Of a DNA stretch of 64,000 nt, positions 48,005 through 60,028 are shown one piece after another. The notes beneath the pieces are model-generated. The model worked only from the letters and a program-made list of their open reading frames with translations. It was not told the DNA's origin and ran no database searches. How positions within the stretch are numbered: the first letter of the stretch is position 1; each line of letters starts with the position of its first letter. A program made the position numbers and the translations under genes. This DNA comes from Ochotona curzoniae (lineage: Eukaryota; Chordata; Mammalia; Lagomorpha; Ochotonidae), in contig NW_024464918.1 of the NCBI RefSeq assembly GCF_017591425.1, forward strand, positions 25,448,001-25,512,000. Reading direction: 5' to 3'.

Positions 48005-48715
48005 TTTACATTGCTGAGAGGGAGAGTCAGATACGGAGGAAGGTATGCCAGCGGGTGCAGCAGCCTAGCCCAGACTGGCCCATCCCCATATCCTGCTCTC
48101 CCACTCAGCAGTGGAAGCAGCCTAGCCCAGCGCTCCTGCGAGGGTCAGATGGATTCCTGTCAGGTGAGTTCTAGGGTCTGGCCTGGCTTGGCTTGTCACT
48201 ACCGCCAACTTTCCGTGCAAACCTGTGGATGCTGCAGTTCCACAGAGGTGATCCCACAAGTCCTCTACAGAGTCTGCTCCCAGATCTAGTTCTGGTGGGT
48301 ACTGCATCCCAACACTCATGGGTATGTACTATGGCCTAGCCCAGCCATGCGTACCTCCAGCTCCAGGTTTTATCAGTGCCAGTGAGTGGCAGGTGATGCT
48401 ACTTAGCCCAGCCCAGGTCTCCCATGTAGGCAGCTTGCCTTGGTCTGAACCAAACACGCCCTCTGCTTTGGCCCCCCGCCCCCCCACTCTGTCTCAGCTC
48501 CCTTGCCTACCTACAGATGCAGTAGCTGGGTCCGTGGAGGCCTGCCAGAAGTCATTCCTCCATGGTCAAAGATGCCCTGAGTCATTCCTCTACTCCAATG
48601 TGTCCCCAGTCCACTTTCCCTGGACAATCTGCAGCTCTGCTCCCCCCTGCAGCCAGGGTGTCATGTCCCTGCTGGCAATGCCCCATTCCCCACATATCTT
48701 TAAAAACAAAAAGAA
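48005..48715. repeat. GC-rich island with recurring CTAGCCCAG motifs, family unknown
   Basis: A C/G-rich block in AT-rich intron, starting after 'ATTTTTAATATTGTTTACAT' and ending at an A-rich stretch 'TTTAAAAACAAAAAGAATAA'. The motif C(C/T)TAGCCCAG recurs near 48066, 48120, 48333 and 48400. The A-rich end and abrupt edges suggest a retroposed element, but I do not recognise the family. Several overlapping frames are open (for example 48318-48722, 134 residues), with no domain visible. Confidence 0.45.
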
Positions 48716-48899
48716 TAAATAACTATGCTGGCATACCAGTACAGTGAACACAAATCTGGCATTAACCAGGTCCAGAATGCCTGCCAGCTGCTGACTGCTT
48801 TTCTCCAAGTAGTGTAACACTTGCCTAGGTACAAGACAACCTAGACTTTTGCCTATAGCTGGACCCACATGTGCTTTTCATGTGTTTAAGCTCACATTT

Positions 48900-49260
48900 T
48901 ACAATGCTTTTTTCAACAATTTACTATGCAGTGCTTTCATGCCAATAAATGGTTATCAGCAACATAATTATTAATAGCTGCCCTGAGGTTCATGGCTGTG
49001 TGACGATCATCCAAGCACTGCCACACTGGACATTTACACTGTTTCTTTCTCTTGCTACTAGAAATACTATTGGAATAACAACTAATTCACCTTTGCACAG
49101 ATCCCTGATAATTTCCTCAGGATAAACCCTGGAGGTATAATGTTTGAGTCAGAGACTAAATCCGCATTAAGACTCATACCCATTTTTGCCTTTCTGTTCC
49201 CAAGAAAGGTTTTATTGATTTATAATTCCACTCACAACAGTGCAATTTGGTCTCACCCTT
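48900..49260 (-). mobile_element. Possible old L1 ORF2 fragment (reverse)
   Basis: 'GCTACTAGAAATACTATTGG', 'CACCTTTGCACAGATCCCTG', 'CTCAGGATAAACCCTGGAGG' resemble the reverse of L1 ORF2 C-terminal sequence (…attacaaatagtgctgc…cttgtgcaca…aggataaattcctagaagtgg). Strongly decayed. Confidence 0.5.
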
Positions 49261-50109
49261 TTCTACTCTTTTCTAGTCTCTTGGAATATGCATTATTTTG
49301 CTTCTGTCCAGTGAGCCAATCAAAACAGTCAAGAATAAAAACATGGCAGGTCCAGTCTAGGTTGAAACCATGTCTGCAAAGGGAGATGTCCCGGAGCCAC
49401 AGTGGTGTTCCAGAATAAGGGGTAAGGAGAGATGGGTGGCATGTTTGTTCCGTCACTTCCCCTCAAGTAAGAATTCAGGCTTTCTTCAGTGTACCCGACA
49501 GCAAGTCTGGCCCAAACACTGAATTACAGCAAGGGAGGGACATACACGCTGTGCACAGCATTGTACAGAAAACCCTACTGTATCCCATCCATCATACTGG
49601 ACACACCAGAAAGGCAAAGAACCTTCCAGAAGCCTCACAGAATCAGGGGAGAATAATCTTTCTTCAATTTTTCAAAAGGGAAGAAAAGAGGGTAAATGAC
49701 GATAAATTAATGTGGCTTGGAAGCCTGAATATTTGTAATGACAATTTCAGCTAGTTAAAAAGAGGCATTCTCTACCTCCCAGTGGGCAGGAAGGACAGCT
49801 GGCATTTTGGAGTTGGCAGATCTCTCCTGAAAGATCAATGTTGTCTCTGTTAGATGCACTGCTCTGGTCCAAGGTTTACTTGTTGAAATGGATAATGTTA
49901 ATATTCACACCATCAGCGTGGACACACATATGCTTGTTCTTTTAACCCCTTTCCCTCCATGACACTGCAAAAATCTAAACGTCATATCACCCCTTTTTTG
50001 AGGAAGGGGGAGTTTCCAACCTGGGGCACAGAGAACTTCAACACACAGGAGCAGAAGGGAGACTGAAAAAAAAAATCAACCTTCCAAAGCTGCAGGATGG
50101 GGTGGAAGT

Positions 50110-50390
50110 TTGGCTGAGCAGCAAGCATGATGGTAGGAGAGGTGCTTCCTATGTAGGAGTGCCTGGACTCAGAGCTCAGCTTCGGCCTCCCGACTCCAGA
50201 GTCCTATTAGTGCAGATCCCAGGAGGCAGCAGTGATGGCTGAAGGGGCTGAGCTACTGTCATGCACATGGGAGACTTAAGAGTTTCTAGCTCCATCTTGC
50301 TGTAGGCATATGGGGAGTGAACTGGAAGATGCAGTAGTTGCTTTCTCTCTCACCTCCACCTCCTCCAATAAATAATACAAATTAAAGCAA
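50110..50390 (+). mobile_element. Old CSINE, + strand
   Basis: 'TAGTGCAGATCCCAGGAGGC', 'AGCAGTGATGGCTGAAGGGG', 'CACATGGGAGACTTAAGAGT' and 'TGGGGAGTGAACTGGAAGAT' in C-repeat order, with the tail 'CCAATAAATAATACAAATTA'. Heavily diverged. Confidence 0.7.
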
Positions 50391-50424
50391 AACAGAATAA
50401 AGGCAAGCATTTACTTAAATTGTT

Positions 50425-50680
50425 GCTTGAGATGCTCACTGTCAATGAGCTCTCTTTTCTGATCTAGACTCTCGTTAATGCACCTGGGAGGCAGCAGATG
50501 ACAACCCAAGTATTTTGATCCCCACCATATCCATGAGACAGATGGACAGATTCCCAGCTTCAGGCTTCAGGGTGGTCCAGCCATTGGCTTTGCAGGCATT
50601 TGGGCAGTGAATCAATGGAAAGAAGATCTCTGTCCCTCTCTGTTACTCTGCCTTTATAACACATACAAATAAAACAGATA
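50425..50680 (+). mobile_element. Old CSINE, + strand
   Basis: 'GTTAATGCACCTGGGAGGCA', 'GCAGATGACAACCCAAGTAT', 'TTGCAGGCATTTGGGCAGTG', 'AATCAATGGAAAGAAGATCT', 'GTTACTCTGCCTTTATAA'. A second old copy in tandem with 50110-50390, in the same orientation. Confidence 0.75.
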
Positions 50681-53600
50681 ATTAAAACTACAGGTTGTCC
50701 AAATTTCTCCAGGAACATAACAGAGTCCTTTCCCAGGTTCTTCTACCATCTTCCCTTTCATAATCTCTGCCATCACTGAGCCTGTGTGAGTTAGCAGCAC
50801 TGCCGTGGAGTTGCAGGGTTCACACTTATACCTGGAGACCCACTTGGGACATTAAGGAGTTGGTATAAGGTGCTGTTGCCTTGGTACATCATCACTTGTG
50901 ACCAGAAGTAGGGAGTGGCCTCAAAGGGGACCCTGGGGGAATTTCCACTGGTGAAGTGGCAGATGCTTTCTGGCACCTCGTGGTGAGCGTGGGCAGGGAA
51001 GAGATCGATAAATGAGCTTCCGGGAGCCAGTGCACTCCACAACCTGCTGCCCAGCAACAGCAGACTAGGCATGAGCTTTGCAACTGTCTGGGAGAGCAAA
51101 CTTGTGATGAGTTAGCACCAAAGCCCAAGGCTTTGTCTTTTATTTCCTGGTGCTCACTACAAGGCATGTCATGCTGCTCTTTGCTGCCATTATCTTCTTC
51201 AGAAACCCCAGCACAAGCCCAGCAGGTAGATCCTATTCCTGGGCCCATTTTACAGTGAGGAGACCACATCCTCAGGGGATGTCACTGAGAAATATTCCAA
51301 GATATTTCACTCTAGGTCCATGCCAACCCACCTCCTGGCCCTTCCTGCTTCAAAGATCGGGAAATGTACTGTGTTGACAGGTCTTTTGTGAGGTTATGTT
51401 GCCACCAGGAATAGCCTCTAAGAAAGGAAACTGGCTGTTTTGAGTAAAGTGTGTGAGACATAGAAAGGATAACTGTAAGTCTAACACAGCCAAAACTTCT
51501 GTCAATGTCTTGGGATTAGATGGAGTCAACAACACCAGACAACACGAAGCCAGCCACAGGATTCACCCGACTTTCAAAAGAATGTGTGTCATACAAGATC
51601 AAGAGGACTAACAGCAACCAAATGCCACAATCTGCAAAGGAGAGCTTTCTTGGCATGACTTATGGAAGTGATTATTTACATAGGCCCTGACTGAGACCCG
51701 AGTGACTTCAAGACAGAGTGACTGTGTAAGAAATGCCATAGCCAGGCCATCCTACAAAGAGAACAAAATAGGCATCTTTCTGGTTAGGAAAGTTCAGGAC
51801 ATTTAGTCTGAGTACAACAAAGTCAACTGCTTTACAACTGATTTCCTGGATCAATCATTTAAAGTCTATGAGAAATGAGCTTGTGTATCTTCCATGTTAG
51901 CCACAGGCTTTGGGTAGTGGGGTTCTCAAGTTATCAGCAAGTCCCCTCCCCCAATAAAACTGATTCACTTAACAAACATTGATGAAGCCATTAGCCAGGA
52001 CAAGTCCAAAATGTAAGGGTTCCTGGGACACAGGGTGGGCTGGTCCCTACTCTTATGGGGCTTACAATACTGTGAAGTGAGAAAGATGGAGCAGTTAAGG
52101 GAAAAATCAGGCAGACAGCAAGAGACACTTCAGACAGCAAAAGCAATGAGGACTGTGAAACAAGGTGTTGTGGCAGTCAGCAGGGTTGGGGCAGACTGCA
52201 GGATGTGAGGGTTAGCAAGAAGCTCCTGAGGCAGGAGGGGCAGATGTCTCTCAGGCCCCATGGCAAGAATACTCTCAACTGACACCCAGGACAGGAACAG
52301 CAAGGGAATTTGATCAGCGGAGGAGACAGCCACGTGAGGTGACGCCACTGGGATTAAGGGAGATGAGAAACAACGACTGATCATGCAGGTCATGGGAACA
52401 AACTCAGATTTAATGCATGAGCATGCAAAGAAGTGAGGTAACACAATGGAGAAGACATTTTTGGACTACAGGGAACAAGAGGCAGGCAAATAGCCAGGGG
52501 ACAACAACCAATTGTGATAAATCCCGGGGGGAGGTGGGGTAGATGTTGCCCTAATACAGCACGGTTCTTCCATCCAGCCAGGGAGTGGCGGTGGGAAGGA
52601 GTAGAAGGGAAACCCAGAAAAGCTTCTGAGAGAAGTGATGTTTAGTAGTGTAGGTTCCAGGAGGTGAGAGCAATCAGGATGAGGTTGAGGAAGTAAAACA
52701 AGTTCACTAGGGTGAAAGGGGAAGAGTTGAAACAAAGGCTGCAGTGTGAAGCAGGAGCGCAGTGCCAGGGCCTGTCAGTCAGTGGAAGCATTCTAGAGTT
52801 CACAGTGACTTGGAGGAACAGCAGGCACTTCCAGGCAGAGTGCTGTGTCCAAGGCTGCCAGCCACAACACCTCCACGCAGCACAAGACGTTAGCTGCAGC
52901 AGCCCATCAGACCTCAGCAAGTCAGATAGGTAAGGCTCAGGCTAAATGGTGATGGGGATAAAGACAGGTGGGCTCACGACAAGGAGGCAGAATCCACAGG
53001 TCTTGATCACTGATCCCATTTGGTGATGAGTCAAGGAAGCTGGCCAGGCTCCCAGGCACTAGCCAGCAAAGGTCAGAATTCACAGAAACAGAAAGCCCAG
53101 GGGGAGGAGCAGGTGTGGGAGCAGAGGAGGAAGAGGAACCACTCCATCCAGCACAGCAGCCAGCTGGTGTCAGGCCTCGGCTGACGCTGCACACGTGGGT
53201 CTCAAGGATAGGCTGAGATGTGGGATGCAGACAGACTTCCTCATGCTGTTGGTTAGGGAACCCACGGGAACAGATAAGATAAACTGAAGAATTGTGAAGA
53301 AGAAGGTTTAAAACCACCCTCACGAAGAGGGAAGAGGAGCCCTCCCAAGAGACTGAGGAGAGAGAAGGCACAAAAACCAGGAAAGTGTGGTGCTGCCAGG
53401 GGCAACCAACAAGGGGGGTTCTCAACAGAGGGGTCTGCTGACAACAGTGGATGCCACCAGGACTCAAGGAGGACAAGAACTGGAGATGGCCCAGGGGACT
53501 CCGGGAGTGATGTCATGGTGACCTTGGTGAAAGGCAGAGGCAGTGGGGTGGATGGGGACAATTCTCAGACCAAGTAGGGAAGGAAGGAGACCAGAGAAAT

Positions 53601-54204
53601 GCCTATATTTAGTCTCAAGTGTAGGCCTGAAAAACATTCAGCTCAGAACTTTCCCCAAAACAACGAACCAAGACTGGATTCCCCTAACTTAGGAAATAAT
53701 TTCAGATTTTTTTTTCCAGTGTGAGATCCGAGTAAATGATCTCAAGCAAGAAGATGACCAAGGAGCCATACCAGAACTTCTCCTCTGTAAGGCCTGTTGG
53801 AGTGGCTGTCCTAACACTAGACTCCAACCCTGTAAAGAAGCCCCTGGGAGCCAAGCTCCAGGCATAGGGAAGATGACTCAAGGCACCTGCCTCTGAGCAC
53901 CAAGTACCAAGTCTGTTATGAGGACCAAAGACAACATTCAGGAGAAGTGATCACAGCCAGCAGACCAGAGAGCCTCGGCCACAGAAAGTGGCACATCAGA
54001 GGCAATCTGGGTTGACCCAAGAAGCTGACTCAGCAACTGTTTACATTGGAGATTCCAGTGTCATATTACACAACCACCCAACAACTGTTCACTCAGTGCT
54101 ACTGTAATGTTCAGAAAGGTACCGGACGTCAGTGCCCACATAGGCGACCATCAGAACTGTGGGGTGGGACAGGTTCAGCAGACTGGAGTTCTGTGACAAC
54201 TTTC

Positions 54205-54345
54205 ATGTCTGCCACTTGCAAGATGCACAAGCCTGTGCAGATGACTTCCTGAACCTTAATTTCCCTGCTTGAACACTGAAGTCATGAATAACCTTCTTGC
54301 TAGGGTAACTGAGTGAAGGTAGAGCCCTGAGCTCAGGGCTTGGCA
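54205..54345 (+). repeat. Possible MIR fragment
   Basis: 'TCTGCCACTTGCAAGATGCA', 'GACTTCCTGAACCTTAATTT', 'CCCTGCTTGAACACTGAAG' and 'AGCCCTGAGCTCAGGGCTTGG' follow the MIR order. Confidence 0.5.
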
Positions 54346-55587
54346 TGGGGGTGGGGGGCCCTGTGAGGGGGCAGCAGCTATCCTTGCACAATGATGGAGA
54401 TGAGTACTGGCTTCTCTGATATTGCTCAAAAGCAGTAGTGAACCCAGCCCAAGGACAAAGCAAGGCTCCCTGGAAGAAGGCTCTGGAGATTTGAAATGGA
54501 GCAGTGCGCAGAGGAAGGACACCCCAGGAGGAGGGGACTGCAACCTTTGAATTTTCTACTTGACACCATAAACCCAAGGCTGTTTCCTCTGGATGCTGAC
54601 CTAACAGAAAGCACCCTGGGCTTGGATGTTGAAGGCCAAGGTAGGGTGGAGGGCTCCGAGTTAAGGCCACCACTCAGATTTGAACAGGCCTCTCCAGGCC
54701 TCTCAGCCACCAACCACAGGCAAGACCCTGTATGCCACTTGCCGAAGACGCTGTTGTCCCTTACCTACACACAGCACTGCCTAGTATGACAAGCAAGGGC
54801 ATGGGCCTGAGGTATGCTACGGCATTAGGTGCACAAATCAGAGAGCAAACAGGGCACGATAACAGTGTGCTGTGCATGGAGAGCCAAAATCAAATCAAAC
54901 ACTATTTATGAAATGGCTCCGAAAACCAGAAAGCTCTACAAATAGATTCTGCGAGATGATTATTCTTGATAGCACTATCAGCATAATTCTAAATCTGAAT
55001 TATTTCCGACTTCGAGTTGGCTGTGGCCCCTTTTCTTCAAGGAAGCTAGGGTTCAGTGTATGGATGAAAAACCACGAATGTGCCAACTGGGGCTGTGCCA
55101 GCTTCGCCGGGACTCCTGTGCTCTGGAGTGATGCAGTGATGAATGTCACATAGGTGGCATTATGGCTGGTGAGTTCATGCACATTTCACACACCCCAACA
55201 GGTTTGCAATGTGGCCTGAGGAACGACTCCTTTGTTTAAAAGCACTGAGCAACAAACACAAGCCAAGTGCTACTCTGGGTTTCCAGTGTGAAGGTGGAAA
55301 GTTTGGTAAGGAAAACACTATGATGAGGTCCTATGAGCGCTACTAGACAATAAGTGATCATATTCTGACACCATCACCAGGACAAGGCATGACAGGGGGA
55401 CCAGTAGACTTACACACTAGAGCAGCAGAAGTAAACAGCACATCACATTACATGGGCCCTACGTGGATAAAGGTCAGGTGGTTTGTTTGAACTAATGACA
55501 GATGAGAGTCAGAATGAAAGCATGTGGATACTGCAGCCTAATCAGAAGTCATCTTTGTTTTCCATGGAATTGTTGATATTCTTTCTT

Positions 55588-55890
55588 CCTTTGAAAAAGA
55601 TTAATCTATTTATCTGAAAGAGTTTGGGGAACACACGTACACATAGAGAGATCTTTCATCTGTTGGTTCACTCCCCAGGAGACCATGACAGCCAGGCCAA
55701 AATCAGGAGCCTGGTTACCCAAGTCTCCTACAGGGGTCCAAACACTTGAGTCACCCTTCCCTAGCTTCCCTGGGCTATTAACAGAGCTGCATCAGAAGTG
55801 GAGAAGCTTGGACACGAATCAGCACCCATATGGGGTGCCACCACTGCAGCAGAGGGAGGCTTTACCCACTATGCCACAGTGTTGCCCTCT
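55588..55890 (-). mobile_element. Old CSINE, minus strand
   Basis: 'AAAGATTAATCTATTTATCT' (reversed tail), 'CATCTGTTGGTTCACTCCCC', 'CAAAATCAGGAGCCTGG', 'GTCTCCTACAGGGGTCC' and 'CAGCACCCATATGGGGTGCC' in reversed C-repeat order. Confidence 0.82.
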
Positions 55891-56944
55891 GACATCCTTT
55901 TCATAGCCTCTTGTGGTATGTAATTGTCTTTGCATACTGCATGCTACGGGTATTTATGGATTCTAAGATTATGAGCTAAGAACTGCATAAGGATAATATC
56001 AGACACCTGAGGCTTTTATATGGCAGGAATTCTCATTATACTGCTTAAGTTCTAATGCCTGATGTCGCACTATTAAGATTTATGCTAAGCTCCCATCTAA
56101 AGGAATTCCTTTTTGGGCTTGCAAAATGAACTACGTTTCCAAGCTTTGAAATATTAACGTTGAAAAGCTTCCTCTAAGCCATCTTAGGACTAAGCCAAAT
56201 TAATTTCTCATTTTCAGACTGGCTCTTGATATTCAGTGGTGAAAGGACTCCAACTTTCTGGTGCACTGACACGGAGGCGACACTCCTCAGGGGATGAACT
56301 GGGGGAGGAAACAAAAACTTGTTGAGATGCCCACATTCTGCTGCCACTCTGCTGTCCAAAGAGCTCACCCGGTAAACCTGGAGGTGACTGCCCATAAAAC
56401 AGCTTTGGAAAGTCAAGTATCCTTGGATGATTTGCCACTGAAGAGGAAGGAAAGTGAGGTTCTACCCATAAATTCAAAACCAGACTTGGCTGTCAGTCTG
56501 TGGCTCAAAGTCTACTGAGCATCAGATGTCACACTACTTAGGTGACAACGATGCTCCATCTCCCCAAGGGGAAAAACGCCTGGTTAGATCTGACTTTTAT
56601 GGGAAGCCACACACCTCAGTAAGGTAGTCACATGCCACTTCTTTCCAGATGTGAAACTTCCAAAATGAAAGGAAAAAGGAAAAGCCGCTTGAGAACATTT
56701 CTTATGCCGATTCTTAAACCCAAGAATCAGTGCCTATTTTTGCAAAGACCAAAAACAAAAGGACAGTAACTACTCTCCTTTCAATATACAACAGTAAAAA
56801 ACATCTGGATCAGCTGTTGCATTCTATGCCAACAGAGATGGGTTGTTCCACATGATTATTTTACATATCGGTATCCTTTATTCTTCAAGAGAAGAAATGT
56901 ACCACCTTTTCAGTCTTTTCTGGTACAAATTAACAGTGTGGCTT

Positions 56945-57250
56945 AAAGGGCTAGCATCATGGAGTAACCCACTAGGGCACCACTTTCAACACTGGCTTCC
57001 CATACTGTGGTGGTGTTTCCAGACATACTCACTCAGCCTCCAATCGAGCTCCCTGCTAATGCATCTGGCAAGGCAACAGGTGATGGCCCAAGTTCCTGAA
57101 CCCAATCATCCACGTGGGAGATGAGGAAGGGGTTCCTGGCTCCGGGCTTTGTCCTGGTCCAGCCCTGGCTCTTGCAGCCACTTGGTGAGTGAACCAGCAA
57201 ATGGAATACATCTTTCTCTCTCTACTTTTCAAATATATATGTATGTATAC
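56945..57250 (+). mobile_element. Old CSINE, + strand
   Basis: 'GGGCTAGCATCATGGAGTAA', 'CGAGCTCCCTGCTAATGCAT', 'GGCAACAGGTGATGGCCCAA', 'GGTTCCTGGCTCCGGGC', 'GAGTGAACCAGCAAATGGAA'. The 3' end turns into an (AT)/(GTAT)-rich tail to about 57260. Confidence 0.85.
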
Positions 57251-58240
57251 ACACACGTATTTTTTTCCTAAAAAATAATTTGGCTCCAAAAATATCGTTT
57301 TCAAAAACAGTTCTGAACATACTTTACATACTTGCAAAAGAAAACCTTGTTGTAAGCTAAAATATGGTATATAACCCTCTCTATGGCAATATCATGTCAG
57401 ATATATTCTCCTTTCTTATTACTGAGAGACCTGCCAGCACCTCTAAGTTCGGAGTTCAAGCTTTCTATTAGCTACCAGTTAAACCTTTCGGCCATCAATT
57501 CTTCTAATTCTTCCAGCCATAAGCAGGACCCTAGATGTATGATTTTCAATGGTTAATACAGCACTAACTCTTAGCCAAGAAGAATCAGCCCGTAGGTATC
57601 CTACACAGGAGAACAAAATTTAGAGCTCCTTTTACCAAGCAGAGGAAAATCTTTTCAAGAGGTGGAGCAAGAGCTGAATGTTGAGCAGGAACATCCTTCC
57701 TGCATCTCCCTCTCAAATATGAAATGCAGCTAACTCACAGATTTACACGTAAGCTTGCTTATCGCTGGTAACGGATTTGGCCACAGATCAAAGAATCTGC
57801 TCATGTATACTTATCAGTCCCTGGCAGGTACAAGGCTTAGGAGTTCAATATAGGACTTCATAGATCACTTGTTTCAAAACTCAGTTGCAGTGTATCAGCA
57901 TGTATTTGGATGAGAGTTTCAATTACTTATGATCCCAAGTAATCCTATATACTACATGGTTGCCTGGTTATAAACTGCAGACTTAAACTCTTACGGCAGC
58001 CACGGGATAGAGGTATATACAAGTATCTTTTGAGTACCTTGGGGAACAGGGTGTTTTCTAGTTTTTTATTAACCTAATGCTTTGAATGACTACAAAATTA
58101 AGCAGATAAAAACTGCCAAGCAGTATTAAAGGGTAGATAGGGAAAATAGCTCTCTTTTCTCATTGAACCTCTCAATCAAACCCTTCTTATGAAGTTCTTA
58201 GATTTCCCTAGACATAATTCCATGAACATGCAAGCTGGTT

Positions 58241-58288
<48 letters not shown>
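58241..58288 (+). repeat. (TG)n microsatellite
   Basis: About 23 TG units with one CG near the start; the longest microsatellite in the window and so likely polymorphic. Confidence 0.98.
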
Positions 58289-58289
<1 letters not shown>

Positions 58290-59087
58290 ACGAGTGTGTT
58301 ATATACTCTTTCTCCTTTAAGAATAAATGTTCATAGTTTATTCATATTGTCCTGAATGCTGTTTTCCCCAACAATGTTTCCTGTTGAAGGCTGCATCAGA
58401 AGATGAAAAGTTGGCCCTTCATTTTTTTGAGTGGCTACAAAGCACCCCACTACAGAGATGTGCAATGACGGACTCAGCCAGATCCTGACCAGTGAACATA
58501 AAAATTGCTTCCTATCTCCTGCTGTTGAGTGGCCTAGAATCTCAGAGCTGCATTGAAGGAAGAGCAGCACTTTGGCTTATCTATTACCACTCTGCATGAT
58601 AAAAATACTAATATCTAGGTGAGAGAACACGGGAAGGGCTGGACCCTAGCCTTCCTGCGGTTACACCTGGGAAGGCAAACTCCTCTCACTAAAGTGGATG
58701 AAGTCATGAAGCTCCATCAAGCAGCAGTCTGGGGAGAGGAGCTGCTTTGCTTGGCCAAAGCAAAGTTCGCTGCATTGGGCAGACCAGCCCTGGACCCGAA
58801 CGACTGTCATCAAAGAACAAGTTCCATGCAGGGTAAATCTCTCAGGTGTGGGGAAGCCCAGTGTGGGATGTGGGAGACGGTCATCTCTTCCCTCCATACA
58901 GCATGGCTCTGTGCTCTAAATCTACTGGAGCTCTGACTTAGGACACATACCTGAGTTCTGAACATGAAAAAAAAAACCCCAAGTACATACATGTTGTGAA
59001 GTGGATGAAGTTTCTGTAGCTGCACTACTGAGCAGTTATGGACAGTGGGTAAGTTACAGAGGTTCCTACATAAAATAGAAAAAGAGA

Positions 59088-59640
59088 GGCTGGCATCATG
59101 GTAGAGGGGGTTAAGCTGCCTGTCATTTGCAATCCTGGCATCCCATTGTCGGCAGGTTTGAGTCTTTGCTACTCTACTTTCTTTCCTTTTTCCCCCCCCC
59201 ATTATTTACTTTTATTGGAAAGGTAGATTTACAGAGAGGAGAGACAGAAATATCTTCCATCCACTAGTTCACTTCCCAAGTGGCCACAATGGCCAGAGCT
59301 GAGTTAATCCGAAGCTAGGAGCCTGGAATTTCTTTTGCATCTCCCAGTCATATGGGATCCTGGCAGATGCAAGGTGAGGATTTAGCCACTAGGCTATTGT
59401 GCTGGGCCCAGCTGCTCCGCTTTCAATCCAGCTCCTCGCTAATGTGTCTGGGGAAGCAGCAAAGAATTGTCTAAATGCTTGGTCCTATGCACCCACATGT
59501 GAGATCCAGATGAAACTCCAGCTTTTCCTGGCCCAGCCCTGGCTGTTGCAAGTACTTGGTGAGTGAACCAACAGATGGAAGCTTCTCTTGCTCTCTGTCT
59601 CTCCCTCTTTCTGAAATTTTGCATTTTAAAGAAATAAAAT
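59088..59640 (+). mobile_element. Old CSINE split by a younger reverse CSINE
   Basis: Left part 59088-59180 ('GGCTGGCATCATGGTAGAGG', 'GGCATCCCATTG') and right part 59411-59640 ('CAATCCAGCTCCTCGCTAAT', 'GTGTCTGGGGAAGCAGC', 'GAGTGAACCAACAGATGGAA') are one C-repeat interrupted at its centre by the element at 59181-59410. Confidence 0.9.
59181..59410 (-). mobile_element. 5'-complete reverse CSINE nested in an older CSINE
   Basis: Runs from a T/C-rich start and 'ATTATTTACTTTTATTGGAA' to the reversed head 'GTGCTGGGCCCA'. The central part is shortened. Target-site duplication: GCTACTCTACTTT (59168-59180) and GCTGCTCCGCTTT (59411-59423). Confidence 0.9.
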
Positions 59641-59692
59641 AAATTTGGGGGGAAAAATGGGAAAATAATATGTATCTTAGAAGGTTACTGTG

Positions 59693-60028
59693 GGGCCCGG
59701 CGCGGTGGCGCAAGTGGTTAAGTCCTCGCCTTGCACGCCCGGGATCCCATATGGGCGCCGGTTCTAATCCCAGCAGCCCCGCTTCCCTTCCAGCTCCCTG
59801 CCCGTGGCCCGGGAAGGCAGTCGAGGACGGCCCAAAGCTTTGGGACCCTGCACCCGCGTGGGAGACCCGGAAGAGGCTCCTGGCTTCGGATCGGCATAGT
59901 ATCGACCCGTTGCGCTCACTTGGGGAGTGAATCATCGGACGGAAGATCTTCCTCTCTGTCTCTCCTCTCTGTATATCCGCCTTTCCAATAAAAAATAATA
60001 AAAATAAATCTTTAAAAAAAAAAAAAAA
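59693..60028 (+). mobile_element. Young full-length CSINE
   Basis: Near-consensus element with head GGGGCCCGGCGCGGTGGC, abundant intact CpG, an A-box-like TGGCGCAAGTGG (59706-59717), a B-box-like GGTTCTAATCC (59760-59770), tail 'TCCAATAAAAAATAATAAAA' and a 17-nt A-run. A perfect 14-bp target-site duplication, AGAAGGTTACTGTG, lies at 59679-59692 and 60029-60042. The least mutated SINE in the window. Confidence 0.97.

Noticed and set aside
51960..52110. L2-like 3' end ('CTACTCTTATGGGGCTTACA')
   Set aside because: Only a short similarity to the common 'ccctcatggagcttaca' segment; too weak to list as a feature.
59706..59770. tRNA gene suggested by the A- and B-box motifs
   Set aside because: These belong to the tRNA-derived head of the CSINE; there is no cloverleaf with an anticodon arm and acceptor stem.
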